Below, piece by piece: positions 18,405-28,368 of a DNA stretch of 64,000 nt. Position 1 is the stretch's first letter. Every line of letters begins with the position of its first letter. The DNA comes from Variovorax gracilis. Its GTDB lineage: Bacteria; Pseudomonadota; Gammaproteobacteria; Burkholderiales; Burkholderiaceae_C. Location of the stretch: assembly GCF_030317115.1 (NCBI RefSeq), contig NZ_JASZYF010000001.1, positions 620,001 to 684,000 of the forward strand, in the 5' to 3' direction. A program made the translations under genes and the position numbers. The notes under the pieces were generated by a model that had not been told where the DNA came from, did no database searches, and was given only the letters and a program-made list of their open reading frames with translations.

Positions 18405-18911
18405 TCAGAACCGACCGAGATAGTCGAGCTTGCTGAGGGGCACGCCGCTGTGCCGCAGCACGTCGTAAGCGGTAGTGACGTGGAAGAAGAAGTTCGGCAG
18501 CGCGAATTGCAGCAGGTAGCGCTGCCCGGTGAACTTCAGCTCGGCGCCGCGCACCTTCATCGTGACCTCACGGTCTTCGGCGCCGTCGATGAGCGCACGA
18601 TCCACACTGCCGAGATAGTCGATCGTCTTCGCGACGCGGGCCTGCAGTTCGGCGTACGTCGTCTCGGTGTCGGGAAAGCTGGGCGCCGTGACTCCGGCTA
18701 TGCGCGCGGTGCCGAGCTTGGACGCATCGCTCGCGCTCTGCACCTGCCCCGCGAGGGTGAACATGTCCGGCGCCAGCCGCGCATGCACGAGTTGGGCGGG
18801 ATCGATGCCGGCAGACTGCGCATGCGCAAGCCCTTTGTCCAGGACGTGGGATAGCTGGCCCAGCCCGCGGATGAACACCGGGACCGAGATGTCGTAAAGC
18901 GAGAGCGCCAT
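18405..18911 (-). CDS. DUF1993 family protein
   Basis: 168 residues matching the DUF1993 pattern: MALSLYDISVPVFIRGLGQLSHVLDKG at the start, DMFTLAGQVQSASD, then FPDTETTYAELQARV and a C-terminal FHVTTAYDVLRHSGVPLSKLDYLG. The family is small, helical and of unknown function, with a fold thought to resemble DinB-type bundles. The start at 18911 gives the family N-terminus; upstream in-frame codons are rejected. It converges on hemH (17 nt between stops) and lies 51 nt downstream of the alpha/beta hydrolase, so it may be the last gene of that transcript. Confidence 0.85.
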   Translation of the reverse strand: MALSLYDISVPVFIRGLGQLSHVLDKGLAHAQSAGIDPAQLVHARLAPDMFTLAGQVQSASDASKLGTARIAGVTAPSFPDTETTYAELQARVAKTIDYLGSVDRALIDGAEDREVTMKVRGAELKFTGQRYLLQFALPNFFFHVTTAYDVLRHSGVPLSKLDYLGRF

Positions 18912-18962
18912 GTTGCTTGACTCCGTGTTGAATGGGCGGCCCGATTGTCGGGCCGCCATCGC

Positions 18963-19838
18963 TCACGTGCCGGCGGAGCGGACAAAGGCCTCGATCGGGT
19001 CCAGATGGGCGGGGACGTTGAGCGCCGGCGCATGGCCGCAGCCCGGTACCTCGATGATCTGCAGGCGGCCCGTCGCCCCCGGTCCACGACGGCGCATCTC
19101 GTCGAGCGTCTCTCGCAGGACCAGGTCGGAATCGACACCGCGCAGGCACAGCAAGGGCGCCTCCACGGCGTCGTAGTGCGTCCACAGCAGATAGTCGTCG
19201 GGATGCGCGCTGAACTGCCGCACCATCGCAGGGTCGTAGTGCGGCGTCACCCGGCCGTCCGGCAGGCGCCGCGTCGATGTCTCGGTCAGCCGCCGCCACT
19301 GCGCATCGCTGAGCCAGCCGTAGGGCTTGTAGACGGTGCGGAAGAAGGCTTCGAGTTCGATGACCGTATCGAAGGCCGGCGGCTTCCCCGCATAGGAGCG
19401 AATGCGTTCGACGGCGGCGGCGGCGATCTGTGGCGCAGTGTCGTTGAGCACGAGGCTGGCGATGCGGCCTTTCATCGCCGGCTCGACCAGTCCGCCCGCA
19501 CAGACCAGTCCGATCGCACCGCCCATCGACGTGCCGACCCAGTGCACGCGCGTGAGTTCCAGCTCTTCGCACAGCGCGGCCGCGATGCGAGCGTAGAAGG
19601 ACAGCTGGTATTCCTCGTCCGGCACCGGGCTCCACTGGCTCAGTCCGCGGCCGATCGTGTCCGGGCAGACCACGCGAAAGCCGCGCACCGCGAAATGTGC
19701 CGCAAGCTCATCCATGTCGCGGCTGGTGCGCGCCAGGCCGTGCCAGGCGATGACCACCGGGGCCTCGCGCGGCCCCCAGTCCATCCAGTGGATCTCGCGG
19801 CCGGCGAGCTGCGAATAGTTCGAAGTCGGATTGATCAC
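18963..19838 (-). CDS. Alpha/beta-fold hydrolase at the end of the Liv-type transporter operon
   Basis: 291-residue serine hydrolase. The nucleophile elbow is GTSMGG, the oxyanion region VVIAWHGLARTS, an acid is likely in LLCLRGVDSDLVL, and the catalytic His is in GCGHAPALN near the C-terminus. The start is GTG at 19838, overlapping the livM stop (GTGA) with GAGGG upstream, so it is translationally coupled to the importer. The substrate is unknown. Because an extracellular PHB depolymerase is encoded in the same gene run, a role in cutting imported ester oligomers is attractive but only inference; an enol-lactonase or amidase role is also possible. Confidence 0.85.
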   Translation of the reverse strand: MINPTSNYSQLAGREIHWMDWGPREAPVVIAWHGLARTSRDMDELAAHFAVRGFRVVCPDTIGRGLSQWSPVPDEEYQLSFYARIAAALCEELELTRVHWVGTSMGGAIGLVCAGGLVEPAMKGRIASLVLNDTAPQIAAAAVERIRSYAGKPPAFDTVIELEAFFRTVYKPYGWLSDAQWRRLTETSTRRLPDGRVTPHYDPAMVRQFSAHPDDYLLWTHYDAVEAPLLCLRGVDSDLVLRETLDEMRRRGPGATGRLQIIEVPGCGHAPALNVPAHLDPIEAFVRSAGT

Positions 19839-20908
19839 CGCGATGCCCTCGCACGAAGACGGCCGACGATGCCGGTCGGGAAGTAATAGACCGAGAGCAC
19901 GAACAGCACGCCCAGCCACAGCAGCCAGCGGTCCGGCGACAGCAACGCGGCCAGCCAGCCCACGCCGCTCGCGGCCTCGCTGCCGAAGCGCAGAAGATCC
20001 TGCAGGTAGCTCTGTGCCACCACGAAGATCACCGCACCGATGACCGCGCCGTAGATCGTGCCCATGCCGCCGATCACGACGATCAGCAGCACGTCGATCA
20101 TGATCTCGAAGCTCAGCGAGGTGTCGGGCCCGTTGTAGCGCAGCCAGATCGCGAGCATCGCGCCCGCGAGCGTCGCGAACAGCGCCGACAGCACCGAGGC
20201 CGTCGTGCGATACACCACCACGCGATAACCGATCGCCTCCGCGCGAAACTCGTTCTCACGGATTGCCTGCAGCACGCGGCCGAAAGGCGAGTTCACGATG
20301 CGCAGCAGCGCCAGCACCAACACCACTGTGACCACGAACAGCATGTAGTAGCAGAGAAGGCGCCCGTCGAGGGAAACGCCGAGGAAGGGCTCCTCGGCAA
20401 ACTCGAAGCTCGGCGAGATCAGCTCCGGCAGCTTGAAGGTCAGGCCATCCTCGCCGCCGGTGAAGTCCGACAGTTGCGAAGCCAGCGTCTGGAAAGCGGA
20501 CGCCACCGCGAGCGTGATCATGGCGAAGAAGATCGCGCGCACCCGCAGCGAGAACAGCCCGATCGCGAGCGAGAGCACCAGCGAGACCGCGGTTGCCGCG
20601 GCGAGGCCCAGCAGTACCGCGCCCCACCCTGCCCCGAGCCGCGTGGCCGAGATGGCGATGCCGTAGGCACCGATGCCGAAGAACATGGTCTGCGCAAAGC
20701 TCACGATGCCGGTGTAGCCCAGCAGCAGGTCGAAGCTCGCGACCAGCACGATGAAGACCAGCACCTTGGCCGCGACGCTCAGCGCCTTGACGCCGGGAAA
20801 GATGAAAGGCGCAAAGGCCAGGCCGAGCACCAGAGCGGCAAGCAGTACCGCGAGCAAGCGGCTGCGCGGCATGTCGTTGGAAAGAAGACGGGAAAAAGCA
20901 GGTTTCAT
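19835..20908 (-). CDS. livM: Branched-chain amino acid-type ABC transporter permease LivM
   Basis: Inner-membrane permease of 357 residues with about 9-10 hydrophobic segments. LLLGYTGIVSFAQTMFFGIGAYG carries the family signature for LivM proteins, and the EAA-like loop is at VQAIRENEFRAEAIGY. GGAGAA precedes ATG 20908. It pairs with LivH, encoded upstream beyond a dispersed repeat. The Liv family carries leucine, isoleucine and valine, but also amides, urea and aromatic acids, so the substrate cannot be fixed. The stop overlaps the hydrolase start. Confidence 0.93.
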   Translation of the reverse strand: MKPAFSRLLSNDMPRSRLLAVLLAALVLGLAFAPFIFPGVKALSVAAKVLVFIVLVASFDLLLGYTGIVSFAQTMFFGIGAYGIAISATRLGAGWGAVLLGLAAATAVSLVLSLAIGLFSLRVRAIFFAMITLAVASAFQTLASQLSDFTGGEDGLTFKLPELISPSFEFAEEPFLGVSLDGRLLCYYMLFVVTVVLVLALLRIVNSPFGRVLQAIRENEFRAEAIGYRVVVYRTTASVLSALFATLAGAMLAIWLRYNGPDTSLSFEIMIDVLLIVVIGGMGTIYGAVIGAVIFVVAQSYLQDLLRFGSEAASGVGWLAALLSPDRWLLWLGVLFVLSVYYFPTGIVGRLRARASR

Positions 20909-20930
20909 TCAGTTCTCCTGTGCGCTGTGC

Positions 20931-21023
20931 CAGGAACACCGCGGAACCGGCTCCGCCGGGCCGCAGGTGTTGCCCCCGGCGAGGGGGTTGGCGGCCACAC
21001 GCAGTGGGCAAGCCTGGGGGTGA
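20931..21023. repeat. Dispersed intergenic hairpin repeat, copy A
   Basis: Full-length copy between livH and livM. Its core AACACCGCGGAACCGGC pairs with GCCGGGCCGCAGGTGTT (20935-20971). It is followed by a second conserved stretch ending GCAAGCCTGGGGGTGAG directly against the livH stop codon. It shares core and tail with copies B and C and the core with D and E. Confidence 0.85.
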
Positions 21024-21024
21024 G

Positions 21025-22005
21025 TCATCTGTTCGCGACCGGGTACACGCCCTGGGGGCGCCAGAGCAGCACGGCCACCATCAGCAAGATGCTGGCGAAC
21101 TGCGTCAGCGTGGGCACGAGGAAGCCGATGTAGTTGGTCATCAGCCCGACCAGCAACGCGCCGATCAGCGCGCCCGCCGTCGATCCCAGTCCACCGATGA
21201 TGATCACGATGAAGATCAGCACGTTGACCTGCGCACCCATCTGCGGAATCAGGTTCTGCTGGAACAGCCCCCACATCACGCCCCCCAGCCCGGCAAGCGC
21301 GCTGCCGACCACGAACACGCCGACGAACAGCCGGCCGATGCGATAGCCGAGCGACTCGACCATCTCGCGGTCCTGCACGCCGGCACGGATCAGCAGGCCG
21401 ATCTTGGTGCGACCCAGCGTCCATGCCAGGAGACCGAACACGAACACGCCGATCACGACCGCCAGGATGCGGTACTTGCTGATCGCCGCATCGCCGATGA
21501 GCAGCGAGCCCCGCAGCGCATCGGGCAGCGGCAGCGGAACCTGGCCGGGGCCCCAGATCACCTTGATCAGTTCCTCGCCGATGATCATCCCGCCCATGGT
21601 GATGAGGATCTGCTTCAGATGCTGGCCGTAGACCGGCCGCACGATGAAGCGCTCGAAGGCCAGGCCGACTGCGCCCGCCGCCGCCATGGCCACCAGCATC
21701 GCCGGGAACACGGCCACGAGGTTGCGCCACAGTTCCTGCGATCCGGTCCAGTCGGACATGCCGCCGAGCACGCTGCTTGCGACGAAGGCGCCGAACGCGA
21801 TGAATACGCCGTGGCCGAAATTCAGCACGTCCATCAGGCCGAACACGAGCGTGAGGCCGGAGGCGATGATGAAGATGATCATGCCCATCGCAAGGCCTGC
21901 GACGGTGAGCGTGAGCCAGGTGGAAACGGAACCCGTCAGGGGCAGCGCGATCAGCGCGAGCACCGGCACCAGCGCCATGGGCTTCCAGTCGAACTCGATT
22001 TTCAT
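21025..22005 (-). CDS. livH: Branched-chain amino acid-type ABC transporter permease LivH
   Basis: 326-residue permease partner of LivM. It contains the family stretch SGLTLVFGLMDVLNFGHGVFIAFGAF (about residues 49-74) and a coupling loop RAGVQDREMVESLGY that contacts the ATPases. The ATG overlaps the livF stop (ATGA). Hydrophobic segments span nearly the whole chain. The repeat that follows separates it from livM, so the two permeases are not directly coupled. Confidence 0.94.
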   Translation of the reverse strand: MKIEFDWKPMALVPVLALIALPLTGSVSTWLTLTVAGLAMGMIIFIIASGLTLVFGLMDVLNFGHGVFIAFGAFVASSVLGGMSDWTGSQELWRNLVAVFPAMLVAMAAAGAVGLAFERFIVRPVYGQHLKQILITMGGMIIGEELIKVIWGPGQVPLPLPDALRGSLLIGDAAISKYRILAVVIGVFVFGLLAWTLGRTKIGLLIRAGVQDREMVESLGYRIGRLFVGVFVVGSALAGLGGVMWGLFQQNLIPQMGAQVNVLIFIVIIIGGLGSTAGALIGALLVGLMTNYIGFLVPTLTQFASILLMVAVLLWRPQGVYPVANR

Positions 22006-22730
22006 AGCGCCAATCCCAGCAGCGATTGCTGCAAATCCTGATCCGCCGAGAACGCCGCCATGCTCCCGCTGTGCACCACGCGGCCGTTGTCCATCACGGC
22101 CACCGTGTCGCCCAGGCGTTGCGCGAAGTTGATGTTCTGCTCGACCAGCAGGATCGTCACGCCGCTGCGCTTGAGTTCGCTGAAGGCGTCGATCATGTTG
22201 TTGATGATGGCCGGCGCGAGGCCCTTGCTGGGCTCGTCGATGATGAGCAGTTCACGCGGCTCGACGATCGCTCGCGAGACAGCGAGCATCTGCTTCTGCC
22301 CGCCCGAGAGCTTGCCCGCAGGATGGTTCCAGAACTTCTCGACCGCGGGGAAGAGCTTGAAGATCCACTTCAGCCGCTTGTCGTCCATCTGTTCGGCGTT
22401 CTTCGCTGCGCGTGCGGCGAGCAGCATGTTTTCCTTCACGGTGAGGTCCGAAAAGATGCCCATGTTCTCCGGCACGTAGGCGATGCCGAGCTCGGCGATC
22501 TGCGGCGTGTGGAGTGCGGTGATGTCCTGGTCGCCGAAGCGCACACGGCCCTGGGACGCATGCCACAGGCCCATGATGGTCCGCAGCGTGGTGGTCTTGC
22601 CGGCGCCGTTGCGCCCGAGCAGCATCGTGAGTTGGCCGCGCGGCACGGCGAGGTCCACGCCGTGGAGGATGTGGTACGCCCCGATGTGCGTATGCACGCC
22701 CTGGAGTTGCAGGAGGTTGTTGTCAGTCAT
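22002..22730 (-). CDS. livF: Branched-chain amino acid-type ABC transporter ATPase LivF
   Basis: 242-residue ABC ATPase. Walker A is GRNGAGKTT, the ABC signature KLSGGQKQMLAVSRA, Walker B LLIIDEPSKGLAP, and the switch His is changed to Gln in LLVEQN, which is normal for LivF-type subunits. It starts 4 nt inside the end of livG (ATGA-type overlap) and ends inside the livH start, so the ATPases and LivH are made in a coupled fashion. It powers import by the LivHM pore. Confidence 0.95.
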   Translation of the reverse strand: MTDNNLLQLQGVHTHIGAYHILHGVDLAVPRGQLTMLLGRNGAGKTTTLRTIMGLWHASQGRVRFGDQDITALHTPQIAELGIAYVPENMGIFSDLTVKENMLLAARAAKNAEQMDDKRLKWIFKLFPAVEKFWNHPAGKLSGGQKQMLAVSRAIVEPRELLIIDEPSKGLAPAIINNMIDAFSELKRSGVTILLVEQNINFAQRLGDTVAVMDNGRVVHSGSMAAFSADQDLQQSLLGLAL

Positions 22731-23491
22731 GCGGCCTCCTTCGACACGCCCAGGTAGGCCTCTTGCACCACCGGCGAGGCGATGACCTCGGCCGGTTCGC
22801 CATCGGCCACGAGCTGACCGTTGTGCAGCACGATGATGCGATCGGCGAGTTCGCGCACCACGTCCATCTTGTGCTCGACCAGCAGGATGGTCTTGGTCTT
22901 GTCCTTCTTCAGCGCGCGGATGAGATCGAGGATCACCGGCGCCTCGGCCGCATTCATGCCGGCCGTGGGCTCATCGAACATGAAGACCTTGGGTTCGAGC
23001 GCCATCAGCAGCGCGACTTCGAGCTTGCGCTGGTCGCCGTGCGGCAGGCTCGCGACCGTGGCGTGCTCCTTGGCCTTGAGCGCCACGTCGGCCAGGATCT
23101 GGTCGGCACGCTGGGTCAACGCCCGGTGGTCGCTCCAGATGCTCCAAAGATTGAGCCCGCGCCGATGCGGTCCTTCGCGCGTGGCCTGTACGGCCAGGCG
23201 CACGTTCTCAAGCACCGACAAATTGGGAAAGAGGTTCGTCAACTGGAACGCGCGGCCCAGCCCCGCGCGGGTGCGGGCCGAGGCCGGCAGGCCCGACAGC
23301 GGTTGCCCGTCGAGCCACACCGTGCCCTCGGTGGCCTTGAGCTGCCCCGAGATCAGATTGAAATAGGTGGTCTTGCCCGCGCCATTCGGGCCGACGATCG
23401 CGGTGAGCGTGCCGGGCGCAAAGGCACAGCTGACGGCATTCACCGCCACATGGCCGCCGAAGCGGATGGTCAGGTCTCGGGTCTCAAGCAT
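22727..23491 (-). CDS. livG: Branched-chain amino acid-type ABC transporter ATPase LivG
   Basis: 254-residue ABC ATPase. Walker A is GPNGAGKTT, followed by an expanded insert before the signature as in LivG. The signature is modified (SLPHGDQRKLEVALLMAL), Walker B is VFMFDEPTAGMN, and the switch His lies in LLVEHKMD. It forms a heterodimer with LivF. It lies 42 nt downstream of the PHB depolymerase and the two are on the same strand, so read-through from the binding-protein promoter is likely. Confidence 0.95.
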   Translation of the reverse strand: MLETRDLTIRFGGHVAVNAVSCAFAPGTLTAIVGPNGAGKTTYFNLISGQLKATEGTVWLDGQPLSGLPASARTRAGLGRAFQLTNLFPNLSVLENVRLAVQATREGPHRRGLNLWSIWSDHRALTQRADQILADVALKAKEHATVASLPHGDQRKLEVALLMALEPKVFMFDEPTAGMNAAEAPVILDLIRALKKDKTKTILLVEHKMDVVRELADRIIVLHNGQLVADGEPAEVIASPVVQEAYLGVSKEAA

Positions 23492-23533
23492 CGTTTATCA
23501 AGCGAGGCTGCCGTTCGGCAGTGGAAGTTGGTT

Positions 23534-24997
23534 TCAGCATGTGCCGATCACGTAGTAGTTGGGGCTGGTCTGCTTCAGGGTCGTGGTGACGAAGGTGTTC
23601 CACAGGCCCATGTTCTGGTTGGAACCCTTGGCGTAGGTGTAGCCGCCACTTTGCGTGGCGCGGCCTGCCGTGGTGTGGGCGTAGTTGGTGGCGGTGTAGC
23701 AGGTCGCCGTGCCGCCGCCGCTACCGGCCAGGGTGGTACCCGTTGCGGCGCCGGACATCGCGCTTTCCACGTTGCTGCTGTCCAGCGCCGTCACGCTCCA
23801 GCTGTAGGTCGTGGACGCCGACAGCCCCGTGTCGGTGTAGCTGGTACCGGCGACGGGCGAGGCATTGACCTTGCCGCCGCCGCGATAGACGTTGTAGCCC
23901 GCGGCGCCCGACACGCCATTCCAACCGATCACCATGCTGCTGCTGGTGGCGCCGGAAGTGCCGACGCCGGTGGGCGCAGGCAGTGCCGATCCGCCACCGC
24001 CGCCGCCCGAAGTGCTGGTCACGCGGTCGACCATGCCCTTGATGGCGGCCATCTGCGGGCCGGACTTCCTGGCGTAGTTCGCGTTGTCGTAGCCCCACCA
24101 GTCCCAGCAGCTGTTGGTCGCGGCCGTGCTGGTCTGCGGGTAGATCAGGATGATGTTGTTGGTGTCGGCCCAGCGGTTGTAGCCGGTCTTGCGCACGTAC
24201 TGGTCACCGACATCGTTGAAGTTCTGCTTGCAGCCATGCAACACCACATGCGTGCGGCAGGTGGTGCTGCCGCAGCTTTGCGGCACGTAGATCCAGCCCG
24301 TCGCGGCCATGCCGTGGCCGCTGATGAAGCTGGTCTGGCTGAACTCGGTGAAGGTGCCCGACAACGTGCCGTTGTTGCGGGCGTTCAGCGGGCCATACAG
24401 GTACTGCAGGATGTCGCCGGCCAGATCGAAGCCGCAGTTGTTGATGTAGGGCGATGCCGTCGTCCCGCAACTGCTGCCGTAGTCGTCGGTGATCATCGCG
24501 TGACCGGACCCGAGATTGTTCTTGTAGTAGGTGCTGGCGGCGGGAACGAAGCTTTGGTAATAGGTCTTCAGGTCGTTCATCACGGCCTGCTTGACCGTGT
24601 TGTCCGAAGTGCCGGAATAGAGATACACCTTCGAGGTCGAGAGGTTCGACACCGGATCGATGGCTCCGCTCGACGCCCAGCTGTTGGTCGTGCTGACGAG
24701 CGATGACACGGGAATGCTGCTGCTGTGCGACATGCAACGCCCCGTCGCGTTGATGATGGAACCCTCGGCGCAATAGAACGGTCCGCCGGCGACCACGCCG
24801 GCCCCGCGCTTGAAAGTGCCCGAATAGGCGACATGCAACTGCACCGCCATGAAGCCGCCCGCCGACAGGCCGGACACGCTGACCTCCGCAGGATCCGCCC
24901 CCAGCGCCGGCAGCGGCACCGCAGCCGTGGCGGCATGGATCGACAGCGCGGCAAAGGCCGTGGCCATGCTCATCTTCATCATCCAGTTGCGCTTCAT
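23534..24997 (-). CDS. Extracellular poly(3-hydroxybutyrate) depolymerase (type 2 catalytic domain)
   Basis: Secreted esterase of 487 residues that degrades PHB granules outside the cell. Signal peptide to about residue 26. The lipase box GLSAGG (Ser45) is near the N-terminus, the order typical of type 2 depolymerases; Asp132 (GTSDNTV) and His166 (GSGHAMI) complete a likely triad, and an LHGC oxyanion-type motif is near residue 254. A Gly-rich linker (about 331-337) leads to a fibronectin-III domain (about 340-425) and a C-terminal Thr/Tyr-rich substrate-binding-like domain. GGAGAC precedes ATG 24997. Its placement between a Liv-type binding protein gene and livG is unusual and suggests joint use of polymer-derived products. 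Confidence 0.9.
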   Translation of the reverse strand: MKRNWMMKMSMATAFAALSIHAATAAVPLPALGADPAEVSVSGLSAGGFMAVQLHVAYSGTFKRGAGVVAGGPFYCAEGSIINATGRCMSHSSSIPVSSLVSTTNSWASSGAIDPVSNLSTSKVYLYSGTSDNTVKQAVMNDLKTYYQSFVPAASTYYKNNLGSGHAMITDDYGSSCGTTASPYINNCGFDLAGDILQYLYGPLNARNNGTLSGTFTEFSQTSFISGHGMAATGWIYVPQSCGSTTCRTHVVLHGCKQNFNDVGDQYVRKTGYNRWADTNNIILIYPQTSTAATNSCWDWWGYDNANYARKSGPQMAAIKGMVDRVTSTSGGGGGGSALPAPTGVGTSGATSSSMVIGWNGVSGAAGYNVYRGGGKVNASPVAGTSYTDTGLSASTTYSWSVTALDSSNVESAMSGAATGTTLAGSGGGTATCYTATNYAHTTAGRATQSGGYTYAKGSNQNMGLWNTFVTTTLKQTSPNYYVIGTC

Positions 24998-25090
24998 GCT
25001 TGTCTCCTGTCGGTTTTTTTAGGATGCACTGAACCGCCCCCCTCTCACGAAGGGGATCGATGGAAAGAACGTTGCGCGCTAAGTCAAAGG

Positions 25091-25181
25091 CCAGGAACCC
25101 CACGGAACCGGCTCGGCCGGGCCGTAGGGGTTGCCCCCGGAGACGGGGTGGAGAGCGACACGAAGTGCGCGAGCCTGGGGG
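25091..25181. repeat. Dispersed intergenic hairpin repeat, copy B
   Basis: Full copy immediately after the binding-protein stop codon. The hairpin is AACCCCACGGAACCGGC with GCCGGGCCGTAGGGGTT. Compared with copy A, two stem blocks have changed on both sides (ACACC/GGTGT to ACCCC/GGGGT and GCGG/CCGC to ACGG/CCGT), keeping the pairing. The tail GCGAGCCTGGGGGTT abuts the stop. Confidence 0.85.
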
Positions 25182-26378
25182 TTATCTCTTGTTCCGGATG
25201 GGAATGTCCATCTCTTCCGGCTTGATCTCATGGACCAGTTCAGGCACGCCCCACGCGAACGCCGGGTCCACCTTGATCTTGAAGTGGTACATGCTCTGCA
25301 TCGCCTGGTGATCTTCCTTGCGGAAGGTCATCTTTCCCTTGGGCGTGTCGAAGCTCATGCCTTCCATCGCGGAGATGAGCTTGTTGGTGTTGGTGTCTCC
25401 GCCCGTCTTCTTCAGCGCGGTCACCACGGCCATCGCGGCAGAGAAGCCGCCTGCCGTGAAGAAGTCCGGCGGCGTCTTGAACTCCTTGTAGTGCATCGAG
25501 ACCATGGCCTCGTTCACCGGATTCTTCGGGATGCCGAAGTAGTAGTAGGCCGCGCCTTCCATGCCCGGCAGCGCCTTGTACGCCGCCATGGCCGGCAGGA
25601 TGTTGCCGCCGGTCGCGATCTCGATGTTGTAGCGCTTGAGGTCGAGGTCGACGATCTTGAACGGATTGCCCGCGCCCGCCCACACGATCCAGATGATCTT
25701 GCGGCCCGGCTGGTCCTTGAGCTTGTCGATCAGGCGCTGGGCGCCCGCGGTGAAGTCGGTGGTCGCGGGCGGCAGGTATTCCTCGTGCGCGAGCTTGGCC
25801 TTCTTGAGCGCGTCCTTGAACGCCTTCACGCCGTCGCGGCCGAAGGCGTTGTCCTGCGCGAGCGTGGCGACCGTGACGCCGGGCTTGTCGACGGCGACCG
25901 CGTTCGAGATCGCGTCCTGCGAACTGTTGCGCCCGGTGCGGAAGATGTACTTGTTCCACTTGTCACCGGTGATCGAGTCGGCCACGGCGGGCTCGACCAG
26001 CAGGATCTTCTTGTATTCCTCCGCCACCGGCAGCATCGCCAGCGCGACGCCTGAAGAGGTCGGGCCGACCGCGAGCGCGGCCTTGTCGTCGGCATAGGCC
26101 GCCGCCAGCAGCGACTTGCCGAGGTCGGGCTTGCCCTGGTCGTCCTTCTCGATGACGACGATCTTCTTGCCGTTGACGGTCATGGTGCCGCCGGTCGCGT
26201 AGTCCAGGCCCATCATGAAGCCGGTCTGCGTCTGCTTGCCGTAGGCTTCGAGCGGACCCGTCTTGCTATAGATGTGGGCGATCTTGATCTCGTTGGACTG
26301 GGCCCAGGCCGGAGCGGTCAGGGCCGATGCGCCAGCGATGGCGAGCCCTGCCAAGGCGACGAGGTGGCGACGTTGCAT
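25182..26378 (-). CDS. Periplasmic substrate-binding protein of the Liv-type ABC importer
   Basis: 398-residue type I periplasmic binding protein. An N-terminal MQRRHLVALAGLAIAGASALTAPAWA signal peptide precedes the mature start EIKIAHIYSKTGPLEAYGKQ, typical of Peripla_BP_6 (LivK/amide-binding) proteins. Further marks are the ligand-pocket stretch VGPTSSGVALAM and DNAFGRDGVKAF. The start at 26378 follows AGGAGA; an upstream in-frame ATG is rejected because it overlaps the promoter. It is first in a run leading to the depolymerase and livGFHM. A sigma-54 promoter lies about 20-50 nt upstream. The ligand is unknown. Confidence 0.92.
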   Translation of the reverse strand: MQRRHLVALAGLAIAGASALTAPAWAQSNEIKIAHIYSKTGPLEAYGKQTQTGFMMGLDYATGGTMTVNGKKIVVIEKDDQGKPDLGKSLLAAAYADDKAALAVGPTSSGVALAMLPVAEEYKKILLVEPAVADSITGDKWNKYIFRTGRNSSQDAISNAVAVDKPGVTVATLAQDNAFGRDGVKAFKDALKKAKLAHEEYLPPATTDFTAGAQRLIDKLKDQPGRKIIWIVWAGAGNPFKIVDLDLKRYNIEIATGGNILPAMAAYKALPGMEGAAYYYFGIPKNPVNEAMVSMHYKEFKTPPDFFTAGGFSAAMAVVTALKKTGGDTNTNKLISAMEGMSFDTPKGKMTFRKEDHQAMQSMYHFKIKVDPAFAWGVPELVHEIKPEEMDIPIRNKR

Positions 26379-26408
26379 TCTTTGTCTCCTGATGATGATG
26401 ACTGAATA

Positions 26409-26427
26409 TTGCACAGTTCATGCCAGG
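26409..26427 (-). promoter_or_regulatory. Sigma-54 promoter of the Liv-type importer / PHB depolymerase operon
   Basis: On the minus strand CTGGCATGAACTGTGCAAT has GG (26424-26423) and GC (26412-26411) exactly 10 nt apart, with TGGCA at -24 and GTGCA at -12. A start site near 26399 gives a 20-nt leader before the binding-protein ATG. A sigma-54 activator gene is directly upstream. Confidence 0.75.
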
Positions 26428-26430
26428 TGG

Positions 26431-26526
26431 AGCTCACCCCCAGGCTCGCGCACTACGGGTCGCTATCCGCCCCTCTCCGGGGGCAACCCCTGCGGCCCGG
26501 CGGGGCCGGTTCCGCAGGGTTCCTGG
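26431..26526. repeat. Dispersed intergenic hairpin repeat, copy C (inverted)
   Basis: Full copy in the opposite orientation to A and B, starting GCTCACCCCCAGGCTCGCGC and ending with the hairpin core. It lies between the sigma-54 promoter and the candidate enhancer palindrome, so it occupies the DNA loop the activator would have to form. Confidence 0.83.
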
Positions 26527-26564
26527 ACCGCGTTTCGAATCGGCTGATTTCAAGACACGTCACA

Positions 26565-26581
26565 TGTCTGAAATTCAGACA
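26565..26581. promoter_or_regulatory. Palindromic enhancer (UAS) candidate for the PAS/sigma-54 activator
   Basis: TGTCTGAA-A-TTCAGACA is a perfect 17-nt palindrome about 145 nt upstream of the sigma-54 promoter and 13 nt after the activator stop codon. A further half-like element (TTTCAAGACA) lies just left of it. Position and symmetry are as expected for an enhancer-binding-protein site. Confidence 0.65.
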
Positions 26582-26593
26582 ACTGCACTTTCC

Positions 26594-28132
<1,539 letters not shown>

Positions 28133-28368
28133 GGGCGGGATCGTAGCGCGCCGGCTCCGCGCATCAATCCGCGAATGAAAAGCATCCCTCGACATCTGCG
28201 TTGCTGATTAGGATCGAAGGCTCCGGGAATCGCGGCGCGCGCCGACAAATGGCCGCGGCACCCCTTGTTATGCTGCGCGCCTTGCACGGCCCACCGGCCC
28301 CACACGGCGGCATGGCGATCGACCTGCTCGCCTGAACCACGCCTCTATTTTTTGCGGACCCCGATCTC

